Origin: AP-15 sp963747735
GTDB taxonomy: Bacteria; Pseudomonadota; Alphaproteobacteria; ATCC43930; CGMCC-115725
DNA: 64,000 bases
NCBI GenBank assembly: GCA_963747735.1
Contig: CAVVGE010000001.1
Location: forward strand, 558,001-622,000
Reading direction: 5' to 3'
The notes under the pieces are model-generated. The model saw only the letters and a list, made by a program, of their open reading frames with translations. It did not search any database and was not told the origin of the DNA. The translations under genes and the position numbers were made by a program. Shown here piece by piece: positions 37,138 to 46,431 of the stretch. The stretch's first letter is position 1; the number at the start of each line of letters is the position of its first letter.

Positions 37138-38223
37138 CTAGCGCGGTCGGGGCGGGACTTCAAGGTTGAGCAGGCGCGCGGCGTTGCCGCCAAAGATCGC
37201 CCGGCGCTCGTGGTCGTCGAGACCGGGGCAGCCCTCGATCATGCCGACGGGGTCGATCTCGCCCATATCGGCCGGGTAGTCGGTGCCCATCAGGATGTGG
37301 TCGGCGCCGTATTCCTCGACCAGATAGTCGAGCTGGTGAGGGGTGTAGACGAGCGCATCGAAATAGAGCCGTTTCAAATAAACCGACGGCATCCGCGCGA
37401 TCTCTTCGCAGGCGTCGGGGCGGGCCGAGGCGGCGTGGTCGATGCGGCCCGCATAGGCCGGCAGGTAGCCGCCGCCATGCGAGGCGACGAGCTTCAAATT
37501 GGGATAATCGCGCAGCACGCCGCCGAAAATCAGGTGGTGCAGCGCCACCGTCGTATCGAGCGGGTTGCCGATCACATTGGTGAAATAGTGCTTGGTAAAG
37601 CGTCCGGCCTCGGTAAAGCCGTCCGAGTGCATAAAGACCAAGAGGCCCAGCTCTTCGCAGCGGGCAAAGATCTTGCGAAAGCGCTCGGCCGAAAGGTCCT
37701 CGCCGGCGACGTGGGTCATGATCTCGATGCCGCGAAAGCCCAATGATTTGTGCAGCCGGTCGAGCTCGGCGACCGCCAATTCCGGCGCCTGGAACGGCAC
37801 GGTGCCGAGGCCGAGAAAGCGATCGGGGTATTGGCCGCAGATTTCGGCGATGAAGTCGTTGATCGCGCGCGCGCTCGCGCGGCCGAGATCGGGATCGGCG
37901 CCGTAATAGGTCTGGCGCGGCGAGGGCGAGATCGCCTGAATATCGATCCCCATCCGGTCCATGTCGGCGATCCGGCGCTCGGGCGACACACTCTGCTCGG
38001 CGGTGCGCTCGCCATTCGCGCGGTTGATCGCCTGGCTCTGCGGGCTGGCCCGGGTCTCGGCATACCAGCGGGAGACGTCGGGGTTGCCCTCGACCATTTG
38101 CGTCGCCGCGGCGCAGCGCACATGGCAATGGATATCGATCGTGAACCATTTGCCGCGGGCATGGACCGGCCCCGGAAACCGGCCCGGGATCGGCGCGCCG
38201 TCCGGCAGGCATTTGAACAGCAT
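37138..38223 (-). CDS. ACMSD-like amidohydrolase
   Basis: A 361-residue metal-dependent TIM-barrel enzyme of the aminocarboxymuconate-semialdehyde decarboxylase family. The metal motif is H32-x-H34 in IDIHCHVRC; DRMGIDIQAISPSP, VASHGGGYLPAY and the late metal Asp in MGTDYPADMG are clear. The start at 38223 has AGGAG upstream. Members decarboxylate or hydrolyse aromatic-ring products. It is 59 bases downstream of gshA. Its 3' end is duplicated beyond the next gene. Confidence 0.88.
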   Translation of the reverse strand: MLFKCLPDGAPIPGRFPGPVHARGKWFTIDIHCHVRCAAATQMVEGNPDVSRWYAETRASPQSQAINRANGERTAEQSVSPERRIADMDRMGIDIQAISPSPRQTYYGADPDLGRASARAINDFIAEICGQYPDRFLGLGTVPFQAPELAVAELDRLHKSLGFRGIEIMTHVAGEDLSAERFRKIFARCEELGLLVFMHSDGFTEAGRFTKHYFTNVIGNPLDTTVALHHLIFGGVLRDYPNLKLVASHGGGYLPAYAGRIDHAASARPDACEEIARMPSVYLKRLYFDALVYTPHQLDYLVEEYGADHILMGTDYPADMGEIDPVGMIEGCPGLDDHERRAIFGGNAARLLNLEVPPRPR

Positions 38224-38282
38224 TCCATTCTCCTGGGTGATCACGGGCGCCAAGCGGGGCACCCGACAGTCGAAGGCGGCGG

Positions 38283-39650
38283 CTAATAAGCGTAGTCGGC
38301 AAAGACCGGATCGATGGCGCCGTGCCAGCGGGTGCGGAAGTCTTCGAGCAATTCCTCGGCCGGAGTGCGGCCCGAGCCGGCGATCGCAAAGAGCGGGTCG
38401 AGGAAATGGGTCTCGTCGTCGCCCATAACGCTGCGCCGGGCGCGGCGATGCAGCCCTTCGCGGGCGATGTCGAGCATTTCGAGCGCTACATCGCGCAGAG
38501 TGCGGCTGCGCAGCGGGGTCGAGAGCGCCAGCCGCGGCACGTCGCGGCGCATCGCCTCGCGCTCTGCCTCGCTCCAGTCGGAAACCAAATCCCAGGCGGC
38601 GTCGAGCGCTGTGTCGTCGTAGAGGATGCCGACCCATAACGCCGGTAGCGCGCAGAGCCGCCGCCACGGGCCGCCGTCGGCGCCGCGCATCTCGAGAAAG
38701 GTCTTCAGGCGCACCTCGGGGAACGCGGTCGTCAGATGGTCGGTCCAGTCGCCGAGAAGCGGGATCTCGCCCGGCAAGGCCGGCAGCCGGCCGGCGAGAA
38801 AATCGCGGAACGACTGGCCGCTCGCATCGATGTACCGGCCGTCGCGATAGACGAAATACATCGGCACATCGAGCATGTAGTCGACATAGCGCTCGAACCC
38901 GAAGCCGGGCTCGAACACAAAGGGGAGCGTGCCGCAGCGGTCGGCGTCGGTGTCGGTCCAGATAAAGCTGCGCTCGCTCAACCGGCCCGACGGCCTGCCC
39001 TCGACAAAGGGCGAATTGGCAAAGAGCGCCACCGCCACCGGCTGCAACGCCAGGCTCACTCGGAACTTTTTGACCATGTCGGCTTCGGAGCGGTAGTCGA
39101 GGTTCGTCTGCACGGTGCAGGTGCGCAGCATCATGTCGAGACCGAGCCGGCCCTTTTTCGGCATGTAGTCGCGCATGATGCGGTAGCGCGCCTTGGGCAT
39201 CCACGAGATGTCCTCGCGCCGCCATTTCGGGTCGAAGCCGAGCCCGATCATGCCGAGCCCGAGCTCGTCGCACACCTCGCGCACCTGGCGCAGATGCTCG
39301 TGCACCTCGTCGCAGGTCTGGTGCACGGTTTCGAGCGGCGCGCCGGAAAGCTCGAACTGGCCGCCGGGCTCGAGGGTGATCGAGCATTGCGCGTCGTTCG
39401 CGAGCGCGATCGTGTTGCCGTCCTCGACAACCGGCTTCCAGCCGAACCGCGTCATGCCGTGGAGCAGGGCTGCGATGCCGTCCGGCCCGTCATAGGGCAC
39501 ACGGCGCAGGTCGGCGCGGCGAAAGACAAACTTCTCGTGCTCGGTGCCGATCCGCCACGCCGCGGACGGCTTCGAGCCGGCTTCGAGATATTCGACGAGC
39601 TGGCGCCGGTCGGTAATCGGCTCCCCGGGCGTGCTCGGCGTGGTCGTCAT
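38283..39650 (-). CDS. gshA: Glutamate-cysteine ligase (plant/alphaproteobacterial type)
   Basis: A 455-residue enzyme making gamma-glutamylcysteine, the first step of glutathione synthesis. It has IGTEHEKFVF, SITLEPGGQFELSGAPL, MPKKGRLGLDMMLRTCTVQ and RTCTVQTNLDY, all typical of the type found in plants and alphaproteobacteria; the E. coli type differs. Length is normal. It is 51 bases downstream of rsmE on the same strand, a common arrangement in alphaproteobacteria. Confidence 0.95.
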   Translation of the reverse strand: MTTTPSTPGEPITDRRQLVEYLEAGSKPSAAWRIGTEHEKFVFRRADLRRVPYDGPDGIAALLHGMTRFGWKPVVEDGNTIALANDAQCSITLEPGGQFELSGAPLETVHQTCDEVHEHLRQVREVCDELGLGMIGLGFDPKWRREDISWMPKARYRIMRDYMPKKGRLGLDMMLRTCTVQTNLDYRSEADMVKKFRVSLALQPVAVALFANSPFVEGRPSGRLSERSFIWTDTDADRCGTLPFVFEPGFGFERYVDYMLDVPMYFVYRDGRYIDASGQSFRDFLAGRLPALPGEIPLLGDWTDHLTTAFPEVRLKTFLEMRGADGGPWRRLCALPALWVGILYDDTALDAAWDLVSDWSEAEREAMRRDVPRLALSTPLRSRTLRDVALEMLDIAREGLHRRARRSVMGDDETHFLDPLFAIAGSGRTPAEELLEDFRTRWHGAIDPVFADYAY

Positions 39651-39701
39651 TCTCGGCGTAACTCCAGAAAGCGGGCCGGGAACGGCAATCGGGCGGTGCG
39701 G

Positions 39702-40457
39702 TCAGCTTTGATCGCCGCCGCACCAATCGCCGGCGGTCGCCTGGAGCACCGCCAAAGCCGCGAGCGCAGCGGTATCGGCGCGCAAGACCCTGGAACCAAG
39801 CCCGACGCGGGTAACAAAGGTGAGTTTCTTCAGATAATCAAGCTCCGTTTCGGCGAAGCCGCCTTCCGGCCCGGTCAAGAGCGCGAACGGCCCGGCGCCG
39901 AGCCGCCTCGCCGCGGCGGCGATCGGCTCGCCCGCACCGGTCTCGTCGCAGACGACGAGGCGTCGCCCTTGCGGCCACTCGGCGAGCGCCTCGGCGAGCG
40001 GCCGCGGTGGATGGAGCTCGGGCACCGACAGCCGCCCGCTCTGCTCGGCCGCGGCGATCGCGTGCGCGCGCAGCCGGTCGAGATTGAGCCGCTCGCTTTG
40101 GGTGTTCCGGGTCCAGACCGGCAGCAGCGCCGAGGCGCCGAGCTCGGTCGCCTTCTCGACGAGCCAATCGAGCCGCGCCCGCTTGATCGGCGCAAACATC
40201 AGCCACACATCCGCCTCGGGAGCGGGCGGGCGCAATTGGCGATCGACCTCGACGGCCATATGGCTTCGATCGGCCGCGCTGATCCGGCAGAGCCATTCGC
40301 CGTCGGTCGCATTGAACGCCGCAACCGCGGCGCCAGCCCCGAGCCGCAAAACCGTGCGCAGATGGTGCGCCTGCGCGGCCGTGAGGTCGCAGGCGATGCC
40401 GGTGCGGAGCGGCTCGGTCACAAACACCCGCGTGGCCATGCGCTGATCCATCGACAT
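39702..40457 (-). CDS. rsmE: 16S rRNA (uracil-1498-N3) methyltransferase
   Basis: A 251-residue SPOUT-class methyltransferase that modifies U1498 of 16S rRNA. AAQAHHLRTVLRLGAG marks the N-terminal PUA-like part; the C-terminal knot with SAM binding is in LLTGPEGGFAETELD and LGSRVLRADTAALAAL. It is divergent from ubiA and upstream of gshA. An internal ATG two codons later (MDQRM) could also be the start. Confidence 0.94.
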   Translation of the reverse strand: MSMDQRMATRVFVTEPLRTGIACDLTAAQAHHLRTVLRLGAGAAVAAFNATDGEWLCRISAADRSHMAVEVDRQLRPPAPEADVWLMFAPIKRARLDWLVEKATELGASALLPVWTRNTQSERLNLDRLRAHAIAAAEQSGRLSVPELHPPRPLAEALAEWPQGRRLVVCDETGAGEPIAAAARRLGAGPFALLTGPEGGFAETELDYLKKLTFVTRVGLGSRVLRADTAALAALAVLQATAGDWCGGDQS

Positions 40458-40514
40458 GTTCCCTTATCGGGGCCATGGCTTGAGCCCGGCCTCTTGCACC
40501 GCCAAGATTGGACC

Positions 40515-41499
40515 ATGCCGGTGAAAAGCAAGGCGGGCGCCGATCGGGGTTCGGCCATTCCTCCGCGGCGGGCCGAGCAGGATGCGCCCACGCCGCGATC
40601 CGACCCGAGCGATATCCGGCCCGATGATTGGGTGACGCGCCGGCTGCCGCCGCCGCTGCGGCCCTATGCGCGCCTCGCCCGGCTCGACCGCCCGATCGGC
40701 ACCTGGCTCCTGCTGTTTCCCGGCTGGTGGGGGATCGCCCTGGCCGCGGTGCGCTGGCCCGACCTGCGGCTGATGGCGCTGTTCGCGCTGGGCGCGGTCG
40801 TCATGCGCGGCGCCGGCTGCACCTTGAACGACATCGCCGACCGCGATTACGACGCACGGGTCGCGCGCACCCGGCTGCGTCCGCTGCCGAGCGGGGCGGT
40901 CACGGTACGGCGGGCGGTGGTTTTTCTGGTGCTGCAACTGGCGATCGGCGCCGCGGTGCTGCTGAGCCTCGACCGCACCAGCATCGTGCTCGGCATCGCG
41001 GTGCTCGGGCTGATCGGGATCTACCCGTTTATGAAGCGGGTGACCTATTGGCCGCAGGTGTTTCTCGGCCTCAATTTCAATTGGGGGGCGCTCGTCGGCT
41101 GGAGCCGCGGTCACCGGCAATCTCGCCTGGCCGGCCCTCCTCCTTTATTTTGGTGGCGTATTTTGGACGATCGGCTACGACACGATCTATGCGCACCAGG
41201 ACAAGGAGGATGACGCGCTCGTCGGCGTCAAATCTTCGGCGCTGGCGCTCGGACCGCGCACCCGGCCTTGGCTTTTCGCGTTTTATGGCGCGGCGGTGCT
41301 GCTGTGGGCGGCGGCGGGGCGCCTTGCCGGGCTCGGTGCTGCGTTCTGGGCCGGGCTCGCGCTCGCCACCTTGCAGCTCGCCTGGCAGGCGGCACGGGTC
41401 GATATCGATAACCCGGCCGATTGCCTCGCCAAATTCCGCTCGAACCGCTGGATCGGCTGGCTCGTTCTGGCCGCCGTCGTCGCCGGCCATGTGACGTGA
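40515..41499 (+). pseudogene. ubiA: 4-hydroxybenzoate polyprenyltransferase, one-base frameshift
   Basis: Membrane prenyltransferase of ubiquinone synthesis. From MPVKSKAGADRG the first Asp-rich motif NDIADRDYDARVARTRLRP is present, up to NFNWGALVGWS. There one extra C (about 41105) shifts the frame. Restoring it gives AVTGNLAWPALLLYFGGVFW, the second motif DTIYAHQDKEDD, and the final helix to TGA 41499. Span 985 bases, one over a multiple of three. The downstream methyltransferase start overlaps this stop, which supports the corrected frame. Confidence 0.92.
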
Positions 41500-42146
41500 T
41501 CGATCCCGCGGTCTTTGTCCGCCGCAACACGGCGATTGCGGCACCGCCGCTGGTGCCGGAGATTCGCCTCCATCTCGCCACCGAGATCACCCCGATCTGG
41601 CAGGCAACCGAGGAGAGCCTGGCGCAAAAGGGCGTGCCGCCGCCGTTCTGGGCTTTCGCCTGGGCCGGCGGCCAGGCATTGGCCCGCTGGCTGCTCGACC
41701 ATCCGGCAACCGTCGCCGGCCGCGCGGTGCTCGATTTCGGCTCGGGCTCGGGCCTCGTCGCGGTCGCCGCCGCCAAGGCCGGTGCCCGCCATGTGCTCGC
41801 CGCCGAGATCGACCCGTTCGCCGCCGCCGCGATCGCCGCCAACGCCGCGCTCAACGATGTCGAAATCGAGATCTTTGTCGGCGACCCGATCGACACCGCC
41901 GGTCCGCGCCCGGAAATCGTCACCGCCGGCGACGTGTGCTATGAGCGCGAGATGACGGCGCGCGCCGTCCCATGGCTGCGCTCCCTCGCCGGCAATGGCG
42001 CGCTCGTCCTCCTCGGCGACCCCGGCCGCGCCTACCTGCCGGATCACGGCCTCATCGAGCGCGCGCGCTACGCCGTTCCGACCAGCCGCGAGATCGAGGA
42101 CCGTGAGATGCGCGAAACCGTCGTCTGGGAGGTGCTGACCGGCTGA
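41496..42146 (+). CDS. Class I SAM-dependent methyltransferase (PrmA/ETFB-like)
   Basis: A 216-residue protein with the SAM-binding motif LDFGSGSGLVAVAAAKAGA and GAEID-type acidic loop (AAEIDPFAAAAI). The N-terminal FVRRNTAI, IWQATEESLAQ and PPFWAFAWAGGQALARWLLD match the ribosomal-protein-L11/ETF-beta lysine methyltransferase-like family. The GTG start at 41496 overlaps the ubiA stop (GTGA). Target protein unproven. Confidence 0.85.
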   Translation: MIDPAVFVRRNTAIAAPPLVPEIRLHLATEITPIWQATEESLAQKGVPPPFWAFAWAGGQALARWLLDHPATVAGRAVLDFGSGSGLVAVAAAKAGARHVLAAEIDPFAAAAIAANAALNDVEIEIFVGDPIDTAGPRPEIVTAGDVCYEREMTARAVPWLRSLAGNGALVLLGDPGRAYLPDHGLIERARYAVPTSREIEDREMRETVVWEVLTG

Positions 42147-42300
42147 CCGCGCAGCGCGGCGATCCCGTGGACCACCTCGCGCCGGCCGCGATCGAGCACC
42201 TCGCTGGAGCGGGCAGTCCTACGCGCGCAGCAGCGGTGATTGCCTGAGCTGACGGGGCGGGTGTACCGACCTGCCCTGCTATCTCGCATTTCCGCCGGAA

Positions 42301-42323
42301 TTATGATAAGCTACATGTCATAA
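42301..42323. promoter_or_regulatory. Dyad upstream of toxin-antitoxin pair (candidate operator)
   Basis: TTATGA, eleven bases, TCATAA, 15 bases before the antitoxin ATG, in a locally AT-rich spot. Position and symmetry fit an autorepression operator. Confidence 0.4.
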
Positions 42324-42338
42324 GGTGCAGATGCGGCG

Positions 42339-42572
42339 ATGACAGACGACACCGAAGACAAGCGGCTTAGGGCGCTGCGCGATTACGCGGCGGGTATGGC
42401 CGGCACCCGCGAGACAATGCGCCGCGCCGGCATCAATGATTATGCAGAGCTGGTCATAGCCTTGTCGCAGCACGATCTCGACCTGCCGAAGCCGGCCGAC
42501 ACGCCGCAGCGGCGGGCGCAGGTCGCGCGCGCCGGCGCCATCCTTCAACCGCTCTTGCGCCATGCCCGTTGA
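42339..42572 (+). CDS. Putative antitoxin
   Basis: A 77-residue, charged, mostly helical protein (MTDDTEDKRLRALRDYAAG ... AGINDYAELVIALSQHDLD). Size, charge, overlap of 11 bases with the next gene, and a dyad in the promoter fit an antitoxin. The family was not recognised; the ETMRRAGINDYAELV segment might be a short DNA-binding or dimerisation helix pair. Confidence 0.5.
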   Translation: MTDDTEDKRLRALRDYAAGMAGTRETMRRAGINDYAELVIALSQHDLDLPKPADTPQRRAQVARAGAILQPLLRHAR

Positions 42573-43188
42573 TGTCAAAATCCCCGTTGATGTCAGAATC
42601 ATTGTCACCGACGCGCCGCCGCTGATCACGCTCGCCGCCGCCCAGAGCCTCGACTACCTGCTCTATCCCGGGTTGCCGGTGCTGATCCCCGACGCGGTGT
42701 TTTACGAGGCAGCCGGCTTTGCCGGCAAGCTCGGCGCGCAGGAAATCATCGACTGGCAACGCGCGCATGAGGACGCAGTACAGATTGAAAGCACTCACGC
42801 TTTTGCCGATGCGATCACGCTGGCGAGCGCCGCCGGCCGCCGTCTGCCGCGCGATTTGGGCGAACGAGCCGCCGTGGAGCTGATCCGCGACTACCCGCTC
42901 GCCGAGCATGAGCGCGCCTTGCTGCTCAGCGACGACCGCGACGTGGAGCGCATGATGGTGGTCGATCCCGACCGCCTGATCTTGCTCACGACATGGGATT
43001 ACCTGCGCCAGCTCGAGCAGGCGCAGCGCATTCAATCGGCCGACGCCGTCGTCGAGGCGGTGCGCGCCGCGGGCCGAAACCCGCCGACACGCGGTATTTG
43101 GGATCAGCACGATCCGGAAATCCGCGACGCCGTGCGCGCCGTAATCGAGCGCGCGCATCGCGAGCGGCCGCCCCGCAATCAGCACTAG
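42562..43188 (+). CDS. PIN-domain-like putative ribonuclease toxin
   Basis: A 208-residue protein. The PIN-type acidic residues are visible: Asp in IIVTDAPPLITLA, Glu in LGERAAVELI, and Asp pair in LLLSDDRDVERM, with IPDAVFYEA in the position seen in DUF3368-like PIN proteins. The C-terminal ~60 residues are extra. The start overlaps the putative antitoxin gene. RNA cleavage is inference from the acidic pattern; no direct relative is recognised, so family membership is moderate. Confidence 0.55.
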   Translation: MPVDVKIPVDVRIIVTDAPPLITLAAAQSLDYLLYPGLPVLIPDAVFYEAAGFAGKLGAQEIIDWQRAHEDAVQIESTHAFADAITLASAAGRRLPRDLGERAAVELIRDYPLAEHERALLLSDDRDVERMMVVDPDRLILLTTWDYLRQLEQAQRIQSADAVVEAVRAAGRNPPTRGIWDQHDPEIRDAVRAVIERAHRERPPRNQH

Positions 43189-43237
43189 CCGGCGCCTCTT
43201 TTCTCGCGACCGCATAGATATCCCTATATAGCGTGGC

Positions 43238-44758
43238 ATGCCTTACGCCAGTCTGCGCGAGTTTATCGAACGGCTCGAGACGAGCGGGCGGCTGGTGCGG
43301 GTGGCGGCGCCCGTTTCCCCGCATCTCGAAATGACCGAGATCCAGACGCGGCTCCTCGCCGAGGGCGGGCCGGCGGTGTTGTTTGAGAATGTCGGGCGCG
43401 CGGGCGGCGGCAATTATCCGATGCCGGTTCTGGTCAATCTGTTCGGCACCGTCGAGCGGGTCGCCTGGGGCATGGAGCGCGAGCCCGGCCGATTGCGCGA
43501 GATCGGCGAGACCCTGGCGTTTTTGAAGCAGCCCGAGCCGCCCGGCGGCTGGCGCGAGGCGCTGGAGCTGTTGCCGCTCCTCAAGACCGTCATGGCGATG
43601 CGGCCGCGTACCGTGAATGCGGCACCCTGCCAGGAGATCGTCTTGCGCGGGGCCGAGATCGACCTTGGCCTCTTGCCGGTGCAAACCTGCTGGCCGGGCG
43701 AGCCGGCGCCGCTGATCACCTGGCCGCTGGTTGTGACCAGGGGGCCGAGCGGGCGGCGCGAGGACGGCTTCAACCTCGGCATCTATAGGATGCAGGTGAC
43801 GGGCCGCGACACGACCCTGATGCGCTGGCTCGCGCATCGCGGCGGCGCGCAGCATCATCGCCGCTGGGGGGCTGAGCGGCGCGAGCCGTTGCCGGTGGCG
43901 GCGGTGATCGGCGCCGATCCGGGGACGATCCTCGCCGCGGTGACGCCGGTCCCGGACACCCTGTCGGAATACCAGTTCGCCGGCCTCTTGCGCGGCCGCC
44001 GCGTCGAGCTCGTCGATTGCAAGACGGTGCCGCTCAAAGTGCCGGCGCAGGCCGAGATCGTGCTCGAAGGCCATGTCTCGCTCGACGAGCTTGGCGACGA
44101 AGGCCCCTACGGCGACCACACCGGCTACTACAACGCGGTCGAGCGCTTCCCGGTGTTTCGCCTGTCGGCGATCACGATGCGGCAGAGCCCGATCTATCTC
44201 TCGACCTTTACCGGCCGCCCGCCCGACGAGCCCTCGATCCTCGGCGAGGCCTTGAACGAGGTGTTTATCCCGCTGTTGCAGCAACAGTTTCCGGAAATTG
44301 TCGATTTCTGGCTGCCGCCGGAAGGCTGCTCCTACCGAATCGCGGTGGTCTCGATCAGAAAGGCTTATCCGGGTCACGCCAAGCGGGTAATGATGGGGGT
44401 GTGGTCGTTTCTGCGCCAGTTCATGTACACAAAGATCGTCATCGTCGTGGACGACGACATCGATGCGCGCAACTGGAAGGACGTGATGTGGGCGGTCGCG
44501 ACCCGCATGGACCCGGTGCGCGATGTGACCATGATCGACCGCACGCCGATCGACTATCTCGACTTTGCCTCGCCCGAAGCGGGGCTCGGCGGCAAAATCG
44601 GGCTCGACGCAACCGGCAAATTGCCGCCCGAGACCAAGCGCGACTGGGGCCGGCCGATCCGGATGACGGAGGAAATCGTCGATCTGGTGACCCGAAAATG
44701 GTCGAGCTACGCGCTGCCCGGCACGGGCAGGCCGATCTGGAAAAATAATTCACAGTGA
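43238..44758 (+). CDS. ubiD: UbiD family decarboxylase
   Basis: A 506-residue prenylated-FMN-dependent decarboxylase family member. It has DGFNLGIYRMQVTGRDTTLM, GHVSLDELGDEGPYGDHTGYY (in parts: GDEGPYGDHTGYY), and PFLP-like EGCSYRIAVVSI. The Arg-Glu-Glu catalytic set falls in LEGHVSLDELGDEGPYG by analogy. In ubiquinone synthesis UbiD acts after UbiA, and ubiA is nearby, but this family also decarboxylates many aromatic acids. Ends WKNNSQ, TGA 44758. Confidence 0.9.
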   Translation: MPYASLREFIERLETSGRLVRVAAPVSPHLEMTEIQTRLLAEGGPAVLFENVGRAGGGNYPMPVLVNLFGTVERVAWGMEREPGRLREIGETLAFLKQPEPPGGWREALELLPLLKTVMAMRPRTVNAAPCQEIVLRGAEIDLGLLPVQTCWPGEPAPLITWPLVVTRGPSGRREDGFNLGIYRMQVTGRDTTLMRWLAHRGGAQHHRRWGAERREPLPVAAVIGADPGTILAAVTPVPDTLSEYQFAGLLRGRRVELVDCKTVPLKVPAQAEIVLEGHVSLDELGDEGPYGDHTGYYNAVERFPVFRLSAITMRQSPIYLSTFTGRPPDEPSILGEALNEVFIPLLQQQFPEIVDFWLPPEGCSYRIAVVSIRKAYPGHAKRVMMGVWSFLRQFMYTKIVIVVDDDIDARNWKDVMWAVATRMDPVRDVTMIDRTPIDYLDFASPEAGLGGKIGLDATGKLPPETKRDWGRPIRMTEEIVDLVTRKWSSYALPGTGRPIWKNNSQ

Positions 44759-44838
44759 GACGGTGAGGAAATGAACAACGCGTCTCAATAAAAGACTGAG
44801 GTTTAGCAGCAGAAGGCAGAGCGATTCATCTGTCCTCT

Positions 44839-44899
44839 GTCATACCGGCGAAGGCCGATATCCACTGCAAGGGTGGGTCCCGGCCTCCGCCGGGAAGAC
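44839..44899. repeat. Interspersed palindrome (family 2), copy A
   Basis: GTCATACCGGCGAAGGCCG at the left and CGGCCTCCGCCGGGAAGAC at the right form an inverted repeat around GATATCCACTGCAAGGGTGG. Copy B is at 52868-52975. Type resembles the frequent GTCATTCCCGCGAAGGCGGG elements. It lies in the 239-base gap between ubiD and pmbA, which otherwise shows nothing. Confidence 0.65.
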
Positions 44900-44997
44900 A
44901 AGGAACACGCAAGTACCGAGGACATCTGTCGGATGCTGCTAGGTTTGGAAAAATCTCACAGTCTTGTTGCCTCATGTGATTTTAGTTTGGAGGTGTG

Positions 44998-46344
44998 ATG
45001 ACCGATCAAACGGGAAACGCGATCGATTTGCTGCAGGACCTGATCGGCCGCGCGCAACGGGCCGGGGCGGATGCCGCCGATGCGGTGTTTTTCGAGGGCA
45101 TCTCGCTGTCGCACGGCCGTCGCCTCGGCAAGACCGAAAAGCTCGAACGCTCCGAAGGGCACGATCTCGGTTTGCGCGTCTTTATCGGCCGGCAGCAGGC
45201 GGTCGTCTCGTCGAGCGACCGTTCGCCAAAGGCGCTGGGCGAGCTCGTCGAACGCGCGGTGGCGATGGCCAAGGCGGTGCCCGAGGACCCCTATTGCGGG
45301 ATCGCCGAGCCGGGCGAGATCACCCATGGCTGGCCGGCGCTCGATATGCTCGACACCGAAGAACCGACAGCCGAGGTGCTGATCGAGCGCGCCCGCGCGG
45401 CCGAGGAAGCCGCGCTCGCGGTCACCGGCGTCACCAACTCCGAAGGCGCCGAAGCCGGCTGGGGCCGCACCGAGGTGGCGCTCGCCGCATCGAACGGGTT
45501 TGCCGGCGCTTATCGCGGGTCGAGCCACGGGGTCAGCGCCTCGGTCATCGCCGGCGAAGGCACCGGCATGGAGCGCGACTACGATTACGCCAGCGCCGTT
45601 TATGCCGCCGATCTGCGCGACCCCGCGGCAATCGGCAAGAGCGCCGGCGAGCGTGCGATCAAGCGGCTCGGCGCCAAAAAAATGCCGACCTGCCGCTGCC
45701 CGGTGGTGTTCGACCCGCGGGTCGCGCGCGGCTTTATCTCGGCGCTGCTCGGCGCGATTTCGGGGCCCTCGATCGCGCGCGGCACGAGCTTTCTGAAGGA
45801 CCGGCTCGGCGAGCGGATTTTCCCCGAGGCGATCACCATCATCGACGACCCGCACCGGAGCCGCGGCCAGCGCTCGAAGCCGTTCGACGGCGAGGGGCTG
45901 GCGAACCGGCGGCGCGCCCTGATCGACAAGGGGGTATTGACCACCTGGCTGCTCGATTTGCGCTCCGCCCGCCAATTAAAGCTGCATTCGACCGGGCATG
46001 CCGCGCGCGGCACCTCCTCGCCGCCCGGCCCGTCGGCGACCAATGTGTGGATCGAGCCGGGGCGTCTCAGCCCGCAGGCCCTGATCGCCGACATCGAAAG
46101 CGGGTTCTATGTGACCGAAATGATGGGGTTCGGGGTCAACGGGGTGACCGGCGATTACAGCCGCGGTGCCTCCGGCTTCTGGATCGACAAGGGCGAGATC
46201 GCGTTCCCGGTCAGCGAGATGACCGTCGCCGGCAATTTGAAGGACATGTTTCAGCGCCTCGTCGCCGCCGACGACCTCGAATTCAAGGCTGGCACCGACT
46301 CCCCGACCCTCAGGATCGACGACCTCACCGTGGCCGGCGCTTGA
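44998..46344 (+). CDS. pmbA: TldD/PmbA family metalloprotease component (TldE/PmbA)
   Basis: A 448-residue protein of the TldD/TldE pair that degrades or matures peptides. It has EGISLSHGRRLGKTEKLERSE (in parts: HGRRLGKTEKLERSE), GLRVFIGRQQAVVSSSD, VVFDPRVARGF, EGLANRRRALIDKGVL and GFGVNGVTGDYSRGASGFWI, the last typical of PmbA. The metal-ligand HExxxH of TldD is absent, as expected for the E subunit. ATG 44998 preferred, with GGAGG upstream; GTG at 44995 is possible. A duplicate of its final 14 codons lies at 47340-47381. Confidence 0.93.
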   Translation: MTDQTGNAIDLLQDLIGRAQRAGADAADAVFFEGISLSHGRRLGKTEKLERSEGHDLGLRVFIGRQQAVVSSSDRSPKALGELVERAVAMAKAVPEDPYCGIAEPGEITHGWPALDMLDTEEPTAEVLIERARAAEEAALAVTGVTNSEGAEAGWGRTEVALAASNGFAGAYRGSSHGVSASVIAGEGTGMERDYDYASAVYAADLRDPAAIGKSAGERAIKRLGAKKMPTCRCPVVFDPRVARGFISALLGAISGPSIARGTSFLKDRLGERIFPEAITIIDDPHRSRGQRSKPFDGEGLANRRRALIDKGVLTTWLLDLRSARQLKLHSTGHAARGTSSPPGPSATNVWIEPGRLSPQALIADIESGFYVTEMMGFGVNGVTGDYSRGASGFWIDKGEIAFPVSEMTVAGNLKDMFQRLVAADDLEFKAGTDSPTLRIDDLTVAGA

Positions 46345-46431
46345 CACGCGCTCCGTGGCGGGCGCTTGCGCATTACTTCGCGATGCGCTACCTTAACGCC
46401 AATTGCATAATCGGCTTAGGGAGGCTCGCAA

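Noticed and set aside
38736..40514. Long plus-strand open frame running through gshA and rsmE before ubiA
   Set aside because: Only the part from 40515 has family sequence; the rest is antisense to two clear genes.
46361..46374. TGGCGGGCGCTTGC resembling a sigma-54 site before the second PEP-CTERM gene
   Set aside because: The GG-GC spacing is one base short and the -24 box differs from consensus; such spacing is normally inactive.
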